From: Gnetum montanum | Lineage: Eukaryota; Streptophyta; Gnetopsida; Gnetales; Gnetaceae | Direction of reading: 5' to 3' | NCBI GenBank assembly: GCA_015680685.1 | Contig: MNCI01014694.1 | Span: 258,077-322,076, forward strand | DNA length: 64,000 bases | Shown here: positions 35,559 to 46,500 of the stretch, one piece after another | Position numbering within the stretch: the stretch's first letter is position 1 | How the letters are laid out: the number at the start of each line of letters is the position of its first letter | Translations under genes and position numbers: made by a program | Notes under the pieces: model-generated | The model's input: the letters and a program-made list of their open reading frames with translations, nothing else | What the model was told of the DNA's origin: nothing | Databases searched by the model: none

Positions 35559-36339
35559 TGATGAGTGGGGAGGTGCCCCTACACTCAACTATAAGAATAC
35601 GAGTGTTACACGTGCGATCTAGTCAAACTTCATAGATGGACTAGTTGTGGCATCTAGACAGTTAGCCTTAGGTCGTAGTTCATTGTCTTCACACCTGGAC
35701 TAGTATTAGCTTTTTCACGTATGGTTTAGTCCAGAGTGAGGTGTATGATGGGTTTCTAACCTAATGCTACTCCTAAAGGCAATGGAAAGTAATATTAACT
35801 AATCTAGGAGAGAGAGGGTAAGAGAATCTAAACTAGCCTAAGTGCGATGAGCATCTATTCCTTGATTATCTATACACATCTTGGACTTCGTGCATGACTA
35901 CCACTAGGATTACCAAGCACAGATCCTAGGTACGCTACTGGGTTACTAAGTAGTCACATTTAAATGCTTGTAATTAAGTCGTACTCATTCCGCATTTTAA
36001 CATGAGTTTAAGGGTGAGAGAGATTAACTAGGAAAGTGGTAAATAATAATTAATTAAATAATTAAACTAAGTAAATGCTGCAATGATGAAGTAATCTTGA
36101 TCTTTATTGCCGATCATGTGCGTGTCCAAGTATGTCACACTCGAATAAAGGATGTCGTACAATTACAATCACCACATAGCAGGCATACACTAGGAAATAA
36201 TTCTAACTCTAAGAAGGAAAAACTGCAAGATTTTGGGTAAGGAACTAAGAACTAGATGCCTAAACTCATCTGTCTACCTCTTATTTATAGATGAGGAGAT
36301 AGGCCACGATATCGCGGTCGCTTAAATGACGACTCATCA
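35559..36339 (-). repeat. 3' LTR of element C
   Basis: 781 bp. The minus strand starts TGATGAGTCGTCATTTAAGC and includes GACCGCGATATCGTGGCC and a TATA box CTATAAATAAG (about 36280-36290). Its other end is CCCACTCATCA. Confidence 0.9.
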
Positions 36340-36358
36340 TACCCCCACGACTGAATGA
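36340..36358 (-). other. Polypurine tract of element C
   Basis: The minus strand reads CAGTCGTGGGGGTA directly before the LTR. Confidence 0.7.
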
Positions 36359-36500
36359 AAATTTGTCCTTGAGTTATAATGATTACACAGTGGATAGGTA
36401 TGGGATTATTAGATGGAAAAATGGGATTATGCCACAGTATGGAATGAAAAAAAATGAAGACACAACAAAAATGTTCTACATCTACAAAAATGGGTGGAAC

Positions 36501-39273
36501 TCATGTAGTTCCAGGTGGTGGTGGCTCCTCCATTGGTGCTTTCCCTTTGTCCTGTGCTCTAGGTTTTGACACTTGATGGTGTTGAAGTATGGCCTGGAGC
36601 TTCTCCTCTTTGGTTCGAGGATCCTGTGTCATCCATGCTAATGTTTCGATGTTTGACGAAGTCGGCACTTCCCACAAATAGGGTAGTTCTGAAAACATTT
36701 GATTGGCCTTGACATACCATGCCGCAAATACCCATCATTCCTCTTCATAGGCTCTGGCTTTATCTTTATATTTTTGGAAATCTGCTAGCTGTTGAGCCAA
36801 ATCTGTTGTGACATCTTTCTGTCCTTGGTAGCTGGCCTTTACCACCTCAAGTTCAAAATTTGCAATCTCCAGTTTCTCCAATAACTTCTTACTTTCCACA
36901 AATTTTGTTTCATATTTGATGTGGGTGGTGGCTACCTACTTCTCAAGCTCTTTCCTTAGGCATCCTACTGTTAACATGGCAAGGTTGGCATACCTCAGAT
37001 TTTCCAACTCCATGTATTCTATCAAATCCTAAATTTACAGGTCCTAACTCTTAACTTTCCCTTGGTGGGCAAAGGCATATGTGTCCAATATGGCTCGCCA
37101 GTCAGTGTGTTGAGCACTGATGGTGTTGATTTGGGCCTTGGCCATATGGATCTCCTCTTTAATGATCTGTTTGTACATTCCCACCTAATCTTGGAAGTGC
37201 TCCTTCAGCTTCTCATGTCGTTTAGCCTCATTTTTCCATGCACTTATCTCAATAGCTGACTTTTGACGAATGGCATGTACCTCCTCCATTGAGAGGGTTC
37301 AATTTTCTCTAGCTAAATGGCTTACGTCTCAATTGACCTGGATGAATTATTCTTGTAATTAATGGAATTGTTCCTCAAGAACATTCTTTTGCTTTTCCAT
37401 AGTGATCAACCGAAGGTTGTCTACAACGAGCTGCTTGTTTTCTTCTTGTAAGGCCTTGAGCACCTTGATATGCACATGAGTTTGTGCCTATGCTACGAAG
37501 GCATCCCAAACAGCCTTCTCTTTTTCATTAGCCACCCTTTTATTCTCCACTATTAGCTTGGTTAGTTGCTCAGTTCTAAAATTATCTAGCTAGTCTGCAA
37601 GAACAAATTGCAAAGGATCCCGTTGTGCTACTTGTAGGGTTACGAGCTACTCTTGCAATCTTTGCACTTCTACTTCTGCATGCTCGGCCCTCACTTTAGT
37701 TAAGACCAGCTTCCCCTTTGTGGAAATGAGGTTTGACTAAATTTCCATAACATCCTGAGGGATGTCAAACAAGGACGTCATTACTTGCCCTGTTTGGAGC
37801 AATCGATCAAGCACATCCTCATGTTCCGTAGGAGTCATTGAGGTTCTAGCCAAAGTTTGAGCATCCAGTGCTCCTATGAGATCTACCAATGGCATAACAG
37901 GTACATTAAATGATTCTTTGATGTGGTCTGTGACCACTGCTGTAGCCTCCACTTCATTCTGGTGTTGCATGACCACCATGGTGGCCGCTTCACCAGTTTC
38001 TAATTACACCTGGAAAGATGTCACGTTTCCTGAGATCTGTTGTGACCATCTACTTTTCCCTCCTCCTGTGTGAATAGATACTTTCCTCTTTGTGTGATCC
38101 AATGAAACAGTAGGCTGAATGGCATCATTGATGACACGAAAGAGGTTTGCATCATCATGGCTTCCCCAACTGATCGTCTCAGCGATGGACCTAAGATGTC
38201 TCATCGACGGTCTGTAGTCTTGCAGCTGTTGTTGATCCTGGCCTGTGTTAGGCCCTGCTTCCTATTGTTGGCTGGGACTTGTGCTTGAGGTTGGCTGGGT
38301 CCTGCAAGTTGAGTTGTAGTTGGTCCAGCCATTTGTTCTTCTTCTTGTTCTTGTCCTAGCACTTCACTAGTGCTTTTCCTTGGAGTTAGTGCCTTTAACA
38401 ATTCAACATATGAAGTAGTTTGGGCTTTTCAAAGGACATCATTGGTGTACCCCCAAATACCAGCATGTTGACAAAGCTTTCTGATAAGAGAAGGGAAAGG
38501 TAGCGCCATCTTCCCTGTCTTCTGTTCCTCGAACCACCTCAGGATATCTATTAAATATAGATGGGGCAGGGTAGTGTTAACCTTTTCCATCAGCACTACA
38601 CATCCTCTAGCCGCATACGTTGATATTCTTTTCAGGCCCTTTGTGGGGAAGAGGTGATATGTTCCAATTTTGAAGTAAATCCTCTCTTCCGTCATCAACT
38701 CACCAAATGTTTTATCCCTGCCATAAGTCCTTTCCAACCACTCCCATCACATGTCGATGTCTGAATGGGTGGATAACTGAGCAACTTTGGGCCCTGTATT
38801 TGGAAGGGTTAACACTTCCAAAATGGCCTGTGCAAAGAAATCAACTGTCACACCACAAATATTGACAGTGGTGCCTTGCTCCCTATTGTGCCAAAATTGG
38901 TATGTCTCTCCTAGGTACCAAGCACCACTTTCAGAGAGGGTAGGTCATAATGGGGATCCTTTGAGGTGATCCCTAATAGCCTCAGGAGCAAACTCTACAA
39001 AATATTCAAATTTTAATTCCACAATCATCACAGTGAATGTGGATTTTTCATGGATGGGCTAAACACAATCTTGGGGCAACGTGAGATGTTGTCCCTGTTC
39101 AGGTGCTGCAGCAGTTCCTCCCTCTACTTGCCCAAATCGTATTGTAGGAGGATCTTCTTGATGAATTCTGAATGATTATTCCTCTTGTTCTACATGTTGT
39201 CTAGCAGGATCTTATCTTCCACCTCTCCGAGATCGTTTCTTTCCACCTTGAGAAGGACCTTCCTGTTGTCCAT
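36501..39273 (-). pseudogene. aORF: additional retrotransposon ORF, best copy (element C)
   Basis: About 920 codons in sense orientation between the post-pol region and the 3' LTR, with around a dozen stops and a few frame changes. Start chosen near ATG 39273; an alternative frame there gives QQEGPSQGGKKRSRRGGR, a basic, nuclear-signal-like stretch. Then follow a globular part with WYLGETYQFWHNREQGTTV (about 38880-38930) and ERIYFKIGTYHLFP ... LPFPSLIRKLCQHAGIWGY (38430-38740), a Gln/Pro/Thr-rich linker (38200-38400), a long coiled coil rich in Lys/Glu/Leu/Gln (about 36700-37980) and the tail EEPPPPGTT with TGA at 36501. The FPSLIxxLCxxAG motif resembles the plant 'putative transposon protein' domain, an assignment from memory and not tested. 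Function unknown. It is neither gag, pol nor a typical envelope: no signal peptide or membrane segment is visible. Confidence 0.7.
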
Positions 39274-39570
39274 GTTTCAAGGCCACTTACAATCACACGG
39301 GGCCAAGCGTTAGTAAGGTTGTTTTTAAAGTTAAGTTATACCTTACTTCTTGCCTTAATTAATGATCTTATGTTATCATGTGTGATATTGCCCGAAAAAT
39401 TTTAATAATGAGTGTTGTGACTTAGGTGGTTTCCCATTTTAGTTTCACGGTATACGTAGGGATTAAATGATTTTTAGGCACAATTATTCTAAGTGTTATA
39501 GTTAATTACCCTAAATTATGTCCTTTGGGCTATGATAAATTCCAAAAAATTTAGGTGCTTTTCAGCAGAT

Positions 39571-39590
39571 GTCCCTCCCCCATGACTAAG
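39571..39590 (-). other. Second internal PPT-like sequence (element C, aORF leader)
   Basis: The sense strand reads CTTAGTCATGGGGGAGGGAC, between the U3-like TATA box and the aORF start. Confidence 0.5.
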
Positions 39591-39757
39591 TTGAACACTC
39601 CAGGTTCAAGCAAGTTCAAACGGAATTAAAATCGGAGTACCAACAAGCGAGATATAGTTAGAAAAGCAAGGGTCGCTCAATTTCAAGTTGTAGAGAAAAA
39701 ATTCAAAAACTCCCCCGTGTGAATGGAAAAAATGATGCTAAGTGTTGCGGGGGGTCA

Positions 39758-39832
39758 CCTATTTATAGGCTATGAGGACACAATATCATGTACGATACAT
39801 CGCGTATGCGATATCACGGCCCTAGGGACATA
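39758..39832 (-). promoter_or_regulatory. U3-like putative internal promoter of the aORF (element C)
   Basis: The sense strand has GTGATATCGCATACGCGATG, then TCCTCATAGCCTATAAATAGG. The element's own LTR has GCGATATCGTGG, then TCCTCATCTATAAATAAG at the same relative place, and the LTR of E has GTGATATCGCAT. The TATA box lies about 490 bp before the aORF start. Promoter activity is inferred. Confidence 0.55.
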
Positions 39833-41286
39833 GGGCACCACAAGAATACCGAAATTTTTAAGGATTTTTTTGAAATAAACATTGTAAATTGAGGACATTG
39901 GGCTATTATCAAGGGTTCTAGGGCAATTCCATTAATTTGAAAGGCACAATTAATTATGAGTGTGTGGATTTTATCAATAAAACCTCGAATGGGAGAAAAA
40001 GGCTATGTAATGGTACATAGGAATGTTGAAATTCAGAGGGATAATAGTAGGAAAAGAACATTATGAAAATTTATGTTGAGGGTAAGAAATGGTGTGTGTG
40101 AGCTATGTCATAAGTGAAGATTACAAAAAATTACACAAGTGGATCCTCCCCAAAGTAGGTTTCAACCTATAATGCCCTTGTGTAACCAGACTTAAAGTGT
40201 CTGTGGGCACTAGAAGGGTTAAATGTAATCTGCACTAAATCCACAAAACACACACATGTAATTATCACTATTATGAGGTAAGAATTCCATGTTACACACA
40301 ACACGAGCTACAATTACATGAATAGTGAGATGAGACGAGATCTAGAAGGGATAGTAGAGATCGGGACATGAGGTAACTAACCCAGGGCACATTGAATCCT
40401 GCGTGTAAAGCATGATTAGTGTCATTAACCCGTCGTTCCAAGATTAGGACCAAGTCTATTCCTCTGACTAGTGACATCGCATTGTTCCACCCCATGATGA
40501 ACAACTATGAGAGTACCATAACAATAAGGCGTACGATCACTTGGTGTTTTGTTCAAGGGAGGAGTGATTTTTTTGTTTTATGGCCCTTTTCTTTTTATTT
40601 TCTTTTCTTCTCTCTTTGTTTTTTCGATTGCTGAATCCAAAGAAGCCACCAACCTTCAGGCATGGGTCCATGTCTTTCCAGTGAAGCCCCCTAGAACAAC
40701 ATTGCATTTTTGAGTGCCCTTTTGATTACTCTTACTCCCATTTTTCGTGAGATCTACAAGGATCTTAGTTCAACCAAGTTGCATGATAACTCCCATAGAC
40801 ATTACCAAAGAGAATCCACAAGTCCCCTTGATGTCACATCCTAATCATTCCCTCTTGGTCCATCCTTCTTCATTTTGGGTACAATGAACACAAAATTAAT
40901 TTTAAGTTTTAAGAATGTCAAGAATATCACTGTACCCTAGAACAAAACCTCTTATTTATAGAATGGATGAGTGGGTGTAATGAGCTCACTGTCCAAATAA
41001 TTGCTCACTTGAAACTTAATAACATAGAACACACCTCAACCCATGATCCACATGAGTGTTTTATTTGTAGATGAGATTACTTACAAAAGTGTAAAAGGAC
41101 AAAACGATAAAACAAGAAAGTGAAAAATGAAAAAATGGAAAACAAAAAGTTGTAAAATTAAAGAAAATAAGAAAGTGGTTATTAATCCTACTTGTTATTA
41201 GAATGGGGGATATCCCCCATAACTAAGTAGTTGAGCATGGAAAGGATTAATAAATGGAGGATGAGGATCCTTGCATGTTGGAAGTA
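39833..41286 (-). other. Post-pol non-coding region of element C
   Basis: It contains the conserved block 40134-40168, a stretch matching D near 40655-40690, a T-rich stretch, and an internal PPT-like sequence with a 14-bp palindrome GGGGGATATCCCCC (41203-41228). The hairpin expected near 40710-40780 is not recognisable in this copy. Confidence 0.6.
40134..40168 (-). other. Conserved block with palindrome AGGTTGAAACCT (element C)
   Basis: The sense strand reads AGGTTGAAACCT, then ACTTTGGGGAGGATCCACTT. The palindrome differs from those in D and G but still pairs. Confidence 0.6.
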
Positions 41287-41289
41287 TCA

Positions 41290-43147
41290 AGGCCCGGTCA
41301 TACTTACCCCATCAAGGTTCACACACTTGATTATAATGAGCATAGTGGGGCAATTTATACGATGTAGTTCCCAGATAATGAGTTGACCCACTATGACGTT
41401 TGTGACCGTTAGATGGTATGCAAGGATTAAGGTGATTCCTTCCATGTCTGTGTCCATCGGACCATATTGTTGTTGGAGTGTGAGTTGGTGGCCCTGATGA
41501 AGTAACATGAGGTGTGCGGTTCGAAGATGAGGATGCACCATAGTGTGGGACTTGTGTTGAGTTGGAAGATGCAGTGGCCTTGAAATTGTGTTGTCCCTTC
41601 TTATGGTTATGTTTAAAGAAGGGATGCTTTGGATGTTAAGGAGGCCTCTCACTGCTGTTGGTAGTAGTAGCACAAGTGACGTTTGTGGATTGTTGTGGTG
41701 GTGCAGGCACCTTAGGAATAGTTGGTGGTGATATGGAAGGAGGGAAAGGATGAGAATGTTGAAAGTTGGGAGGAGTATAAGGTGCACAAGGTGGTGGTTG
41801 TGTTGGAGGCATGGGTTGATAGTATTGAGGAGAATGGTACTGTGGTGAGATAGAGTATGTTGGCCCAGATGGAGAAACAGGATGTTGAACAAGATAAGCG
41901 TTTGGGTTTAGATTATACGAAGGGTGTCTCCAGTCTAGTGGTGGTCTCCCCCATGACTAGGATTGTTGCCACTGTGATTGAACGCAGTATTTCTGTACAA
42001 ACTCTAGATGTAAATTGTTTCTCCAATGCTCATATAAATGTGACAAGATTGGGCATTGGCCCTTGGGGTGATCATACAGGCATATGTTGCATTCATACGT
42101 ATGATTGGTAGTTGAGCTCTTATTTTCCTTATCCCTTCTTTTGGATTGTCTAATGTTTTGTCCTACTTCTTGGGTTGTCAAAACTCTATCTTCAATAATA
42201 TTGATAAACTCTCCACACTTTTGATATGTCCATTCCAACATCTTATTGTTCTTTTCCTCGACTTCTTCTAATGTTTTTTGTGTTGGCAAAGATGATGTTT
42301 TCACCTTGAGATTGGTTGATTTCTCCTTTTTATGATCATGGACCTTTGTTAAGTTGAGATTTTGGTCCCGTTGATGTTTTTCAACACTCTCCCATCTAGC
42401 CAATTCTCCTTCTTCTTTTGCTACCTGCTTAACAAGCTCCTAGACTTGATGGGTTTGTAGTTCATATAATTGACCTTGGGCATACATTCCTAAGGTTTCT
42501 CTGGTTGTATCACGAAGCCCATCAAGGATATAGTACATTAGCCTTTCCTCAGAAAACCCATGGCCTGGACAGTTATTTAATAGTGCATAATATCTCTCTA
42601 AGGCCATGTCCAAGGGTTCATGTTGTGCTTGTTTCCATCCTTGGATTTGATATTTTTTGTTAAAGACTTCTACCATTATTGACCAGCATCATATCAAATT
42701 TGGTTTTAACGATCTATACCATACTTTTGCTTGGTCAACAAGTGTCATAAGAAAGAGCTTATGTTTTTGCCAACTGTTATCAATGTTGTTACATGTGCAA
42801 GCATCGTAGAAGGCTTGTAAATGTTGATGCAGATCTAAGTCATAGCCTCCTGAGAAATTAGGGAAGTTGTTTAAATCAAGCCTGGGTAGACGACTCTCTT
42901 TATGATGCCTACGTGAGATGCGAAGAGCCTCTTGTATTTGCATTAGGCTTGTAGTGGCCAATAGGGGTTTATCATCATCAGGTAAGTTATGCTTTCGTGT
43001 GTTGGGATGACATCACTTTCATTCATGTTTATAAGAAACCCCCACTTTAGGTTGTGTGCTCCAATCTTCATCGTCATATAGTTCGTTGGTTCTCCAATGA
43101 ACTTCCTCACTAAGTGTGGCATTATCATAGTCTTGTAGAAGAGGCAT
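41290..43147 (-). pseudogene. gag: gag polyprotein (element C)
   Basis: The reading starts at ATG 43147 (MPLLQDYDNATLSEEVHWRTNELYDDED), the same N-terminal type as element A and different from D and E. In order: RLPRLDLNNFPNFSGGY, HLQAFYDACTC and WYRSLKPNLI (42689-42961), the Retrotrans_gag C-terminal part MALERYYALLNNCPGHGFSE (42440-42676), a Lys/Glu-rich helical part, and the most intact nucleocapsid motif in the window, YECNICLYDHPKGQCPI (near 42050-42100), spaced C-x2-C-x3-H-x4-C. A Pro/His/Gln-rich tail follows (41287-41950). The gene is shifted between frames at least three times. N-terminally, about 150 bp near 43000 contain stops. Confidence 0.8.
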
Positions 43148-43275
43148 TGTTGTGAAGTTGTGTGTGAATTACGTGTGAATTTTTTATAATAATTATTTTT
43201 TTTTTCTAAAATATATATTTTTAATTCCTTTACAGTGACCTTGTATGATATAACTAATCTAGATAACTAGCACCA

Positions 43276-43294
43276 TCCCCAACAATGGCGCCAA
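43276..43294 (-). other. Primer-binding site of element C (tRNA-Asp type)
   Basis: The minus strand reads TTGGCGCCATTGTTGGGG, directly inside the LTR. It keeps the TGGCGCC start of the tRNA-Asp complement. Confidence 0.8.
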
Positions 43295-43563
43295 TGATGA
43301 GTGGCAAGGTACCCCTACACTCAACCATACAAATACGAGCATTACACGTGCTATCTAGTCGAACTCCATAGATGGACTAGTTGTGGCATCTAGATAGTTA
43401 GCCTTAGGTCGCAGTTTGCTGTCTTCCCACCTAGACTAGTATTATCTTTTTCACATATGGTTTAGTCCAAAGTGAGGTGTATGATGGGTTTCTAACCTAA
43501 TGCTACTCCTGAAGGCAATGGAAAGTAATATTAACTAATCTAGGAGAGAGAGGGTAAGAGAAT
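43295..43563 (-). repeat. 5' LTR of element C, cut by an assembly gap
   Basis: It matches the 3' LTR base for base in long stretches over 269 bp, then stops at N 43564 in the middle of the LTR. Confidence 0.85.
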
Positions 43564-43564
43564 N
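43564..43564. other. Assembly gap (single N)
   Basis: LTR sequence on one side, unrelated sequence on the other, and no LTR remainder. Either a gap of unknown size or a false join. Confidence 0.8.
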
Positions 43565-46500
43565 ATATCACATATGCTAGCAACATAGTAGCTACATAGC
43601 GAGTGCAAAGGCGATGCTAGTAATAGACTTTAAACCTAGCACCTATAAGTATAAATTTGTATGAGTTAACCTAAGCAACTAGTCAATTTCCTATGCTCAA
43701 GAAAATCACCTTCTTCATATAAGCATGTGTCTTTATCTTTCTTCTATTTTTTGAAAATATGCTTAATTGAGGTTAATTTGAGCTAATAAGGACTTGCTAA
43801 ATCATGAACTGAACCTTTTGGGAAATAGCCTCAATCACAAGACTATTGACATGTGTCTTCAAAACATATCTAGATACTAAATTTTTATCTAGATATTGAA
43901 TTTAGATAATGATGTTGCTAGTATTTGGCATGTATCATTTCACAATAATGGTGGATATGAGCTTTTCTTATTTCCACTTGATATGTTGAGCTATACCAAA
44001 TAGGCTTTATAAGAGCCCCCAAAAAAAGTGTAAATAAGCATATATCTTTGCACCTCATTTAGATGTAGCTCATTGTATCTAGATGATTGCTTGGTGCACA
44101 AAGCTCATTCACTCTTAATATAAAGCTCATATATTTTTTATGTTGAGCTAAAATCATATGACTTCAACCTTCCTACTTCTTACCTTTGTTTGTGTTGACA
44201 TGACAAATATTGAAATCAAAGCTAACCCTTACAATTTACATATGATATATAGATTTTATTTAGATTTGAAACTCCTTTCTTAGTACTATGATAAAACTTT
44301 GTTATGAATACAAATTTCAATGCACTTATTAGTGTACTAAGTTTAGGTTTACTACAACCAAGGATACTTGAGTGCTCTTTGTCCCACCATTAAAATGATT
44401 CTTTCATCACGTGCCTTTGGTGGCTCATCTAGATGTTTTTTTTAACTTAATACAGTGCCTCTTCATGATAACATGGCTCCCTTTTAACCATAATACTGTA
44501 TATGACTTAAGGACTTATCTAGATATGAAAATCTCATCTAGATGAAAAAAACTTAAGTTCTACTTAATGCTCTTAGCACTTGATTATAAAATCTATTTTC
44601 TTTTGTAAAAATTGAGCTCAAGATTCAAGCTTAAAATATTGAAAAGAAAATGAATTCAAACATGACTCTATTGCACAACTCTCTATCACATGTTATATTC
44701 CTCCATCTAGACACATCATATGTATCAAATGAAAAGAGCTTCTTAAACATCTACCTCCCTCAGTTTGATTCACACAAGAGCAAAAACATCTTTTAATCTT
44801 ATCAATGATTTTGTAGGGCTTCGTTATAGTAGTTTAAATCTTGAAAATGGAAATTTACTCATTTATAATTTTTGTTCTATATCATGGCCCATTTCTATTT
44901 TAGTATCACTTTTTAGCATTAATCCTTAGCTCTCTTCCATATTTTCAATTATTTATTTAACTTTAAATCTGTGACTGAGGGTCCTACTGTAATCAATATT
45001 TTCAAACCAGTTGAATTTTAAACTTCATAGGTAACCCTATTATAAACATTTTTCTAAATATAATTTAGAACTTAGACTTTGTAATCTCAAAATTCTACTT
45101 TTTTTCTTTGCAAGACATTACTTATTCTTAGTATCATGAATCACTATTCCATGGAACAGTGTAAATGTGAGAACAATAGTGAATGTTAATTTAAAAATAA
45201 AGAGGTCTCACTTTTTTCATAGTACCAAATTCATCAATCCTTTTCATCACTATATTATTCTTAAGCTAATGGTCAAGCACAAGTCATAAATAAACTCATT
45301 AATTTTCTCAAAATTATATCCACCATGTTTTCTAACCTATTAAGTTGAAGCCATGTTTCCTACTAAAATCAATTTCTCTTCCTTTTTAGTGGCTATTCAT
45401 AATTGGATTCTAGCTTAGGTACATTATTAAATGAGATGCCTTTAACTTAATCTGCTTGGAGAATATTGTCATGCTTCAACACAACACATTCAAGAGTATC
45501 AAGCACAACTTCATAATTTCCAAGCATATCATATTTATTTAAGAGAGATACATAAAAGCAACATTGTCCTTTGTCATTTTTCTAAATTTAAAATCAAAAA
45601 ATTCTTTGCTAATTTTCAAGGATCCTTCATTGTAACGAATGCTTTAGCAATGATGCATACAATTGCCAACATAGAATGACTTTCTCTTTAATTCTATACT
45701 TTGCTCTATATTATGTTATTTACTACTAGTGGTTTTGAGTGTGGTTTTTTGGTTTTTTTTTTCTTTTTTAATTTTTTGGTAAGAGAGTGATAAGTTTAGA
45801 TGAAAAAATGAGTGTATTCAACTTTTATGGTATCCTTTGATGTAACATCTCATTCCCAAATGTTATGACAAACATCAAATATGTGTAACATTTGACATTA
45901 TGTGAAATGAATATAATAGGAAAAATGTAGAAAGAAATGAAAATCAACTTTATTACTAAGGAAAATGTAGGAATAATGTGTATATCTAAGTCATGCATTG
46001 AGGATTCCTTAGGGTTATCTTCCTTAGTCATTTATCCCTTAGAGGTAATCTAGCATTACCACCATAGTTAGGTCTATAATTGACCAAAAGGAATGGCTAA
46101 TTACCTTTCTATTTTGATTCACCCAGCATCTGTTACTTGCTTTTATCAACCTACAACTCTATGCTAACATAACCTCTAATTATTGGGTATAAATATTTTA
46201 GGTCAAACTCTCAAAGATCATCTTAAGAAACTTGTTACATAATGATGCTATCCTAGTTATGGAACAACAACATTTGGATATAGGAACATAACATTTAGGC
46301 ATATTGAGTATATATTTTAGGCATTCCCCCTTTCTATAGCATAGCATAATTCTTATAACAAGTGTATTGGTGATATCCCACCTATTTTTTTTCACTAATT
46401 CCTACTCCTTATCTCTCTTTATTTACTTCTACATATACTCATCCTTTTAATATCTAGACATTAACAAGTTCATCCTATATGTCAATTATTGCATCTTAAT

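Larger units (their letters stand above)
35559..43563 (-). mobile_element. Element C: gag + aORF, no pol (non-autonomous)
   Basis: Minus-strand element of at least 8 kb with a 3' LTR (35559-36339), PPT, aORF (36501-39273), U3-like segment (39758-39832), post-pol region, gag (41290-43147), PBS and the first 269 bp of the 5' LTR, cut by an N at 43564. Between the gag tail and the internal PPT-like sequence (41203-41228) there is no protease, RT, RNase H or integrase, and no assembly gap, so the loss is real. It is the counterpart of element D: aORF without pol. Confidence 0.85.

Noticed and set aside
41287-41892. 201-codon minus-strand reading (His/Leu/Pro-rich)
   Set aside because: Probably not translated as such. 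It overlaps the Pro/Gln-rich gag tail of element C in another frame.
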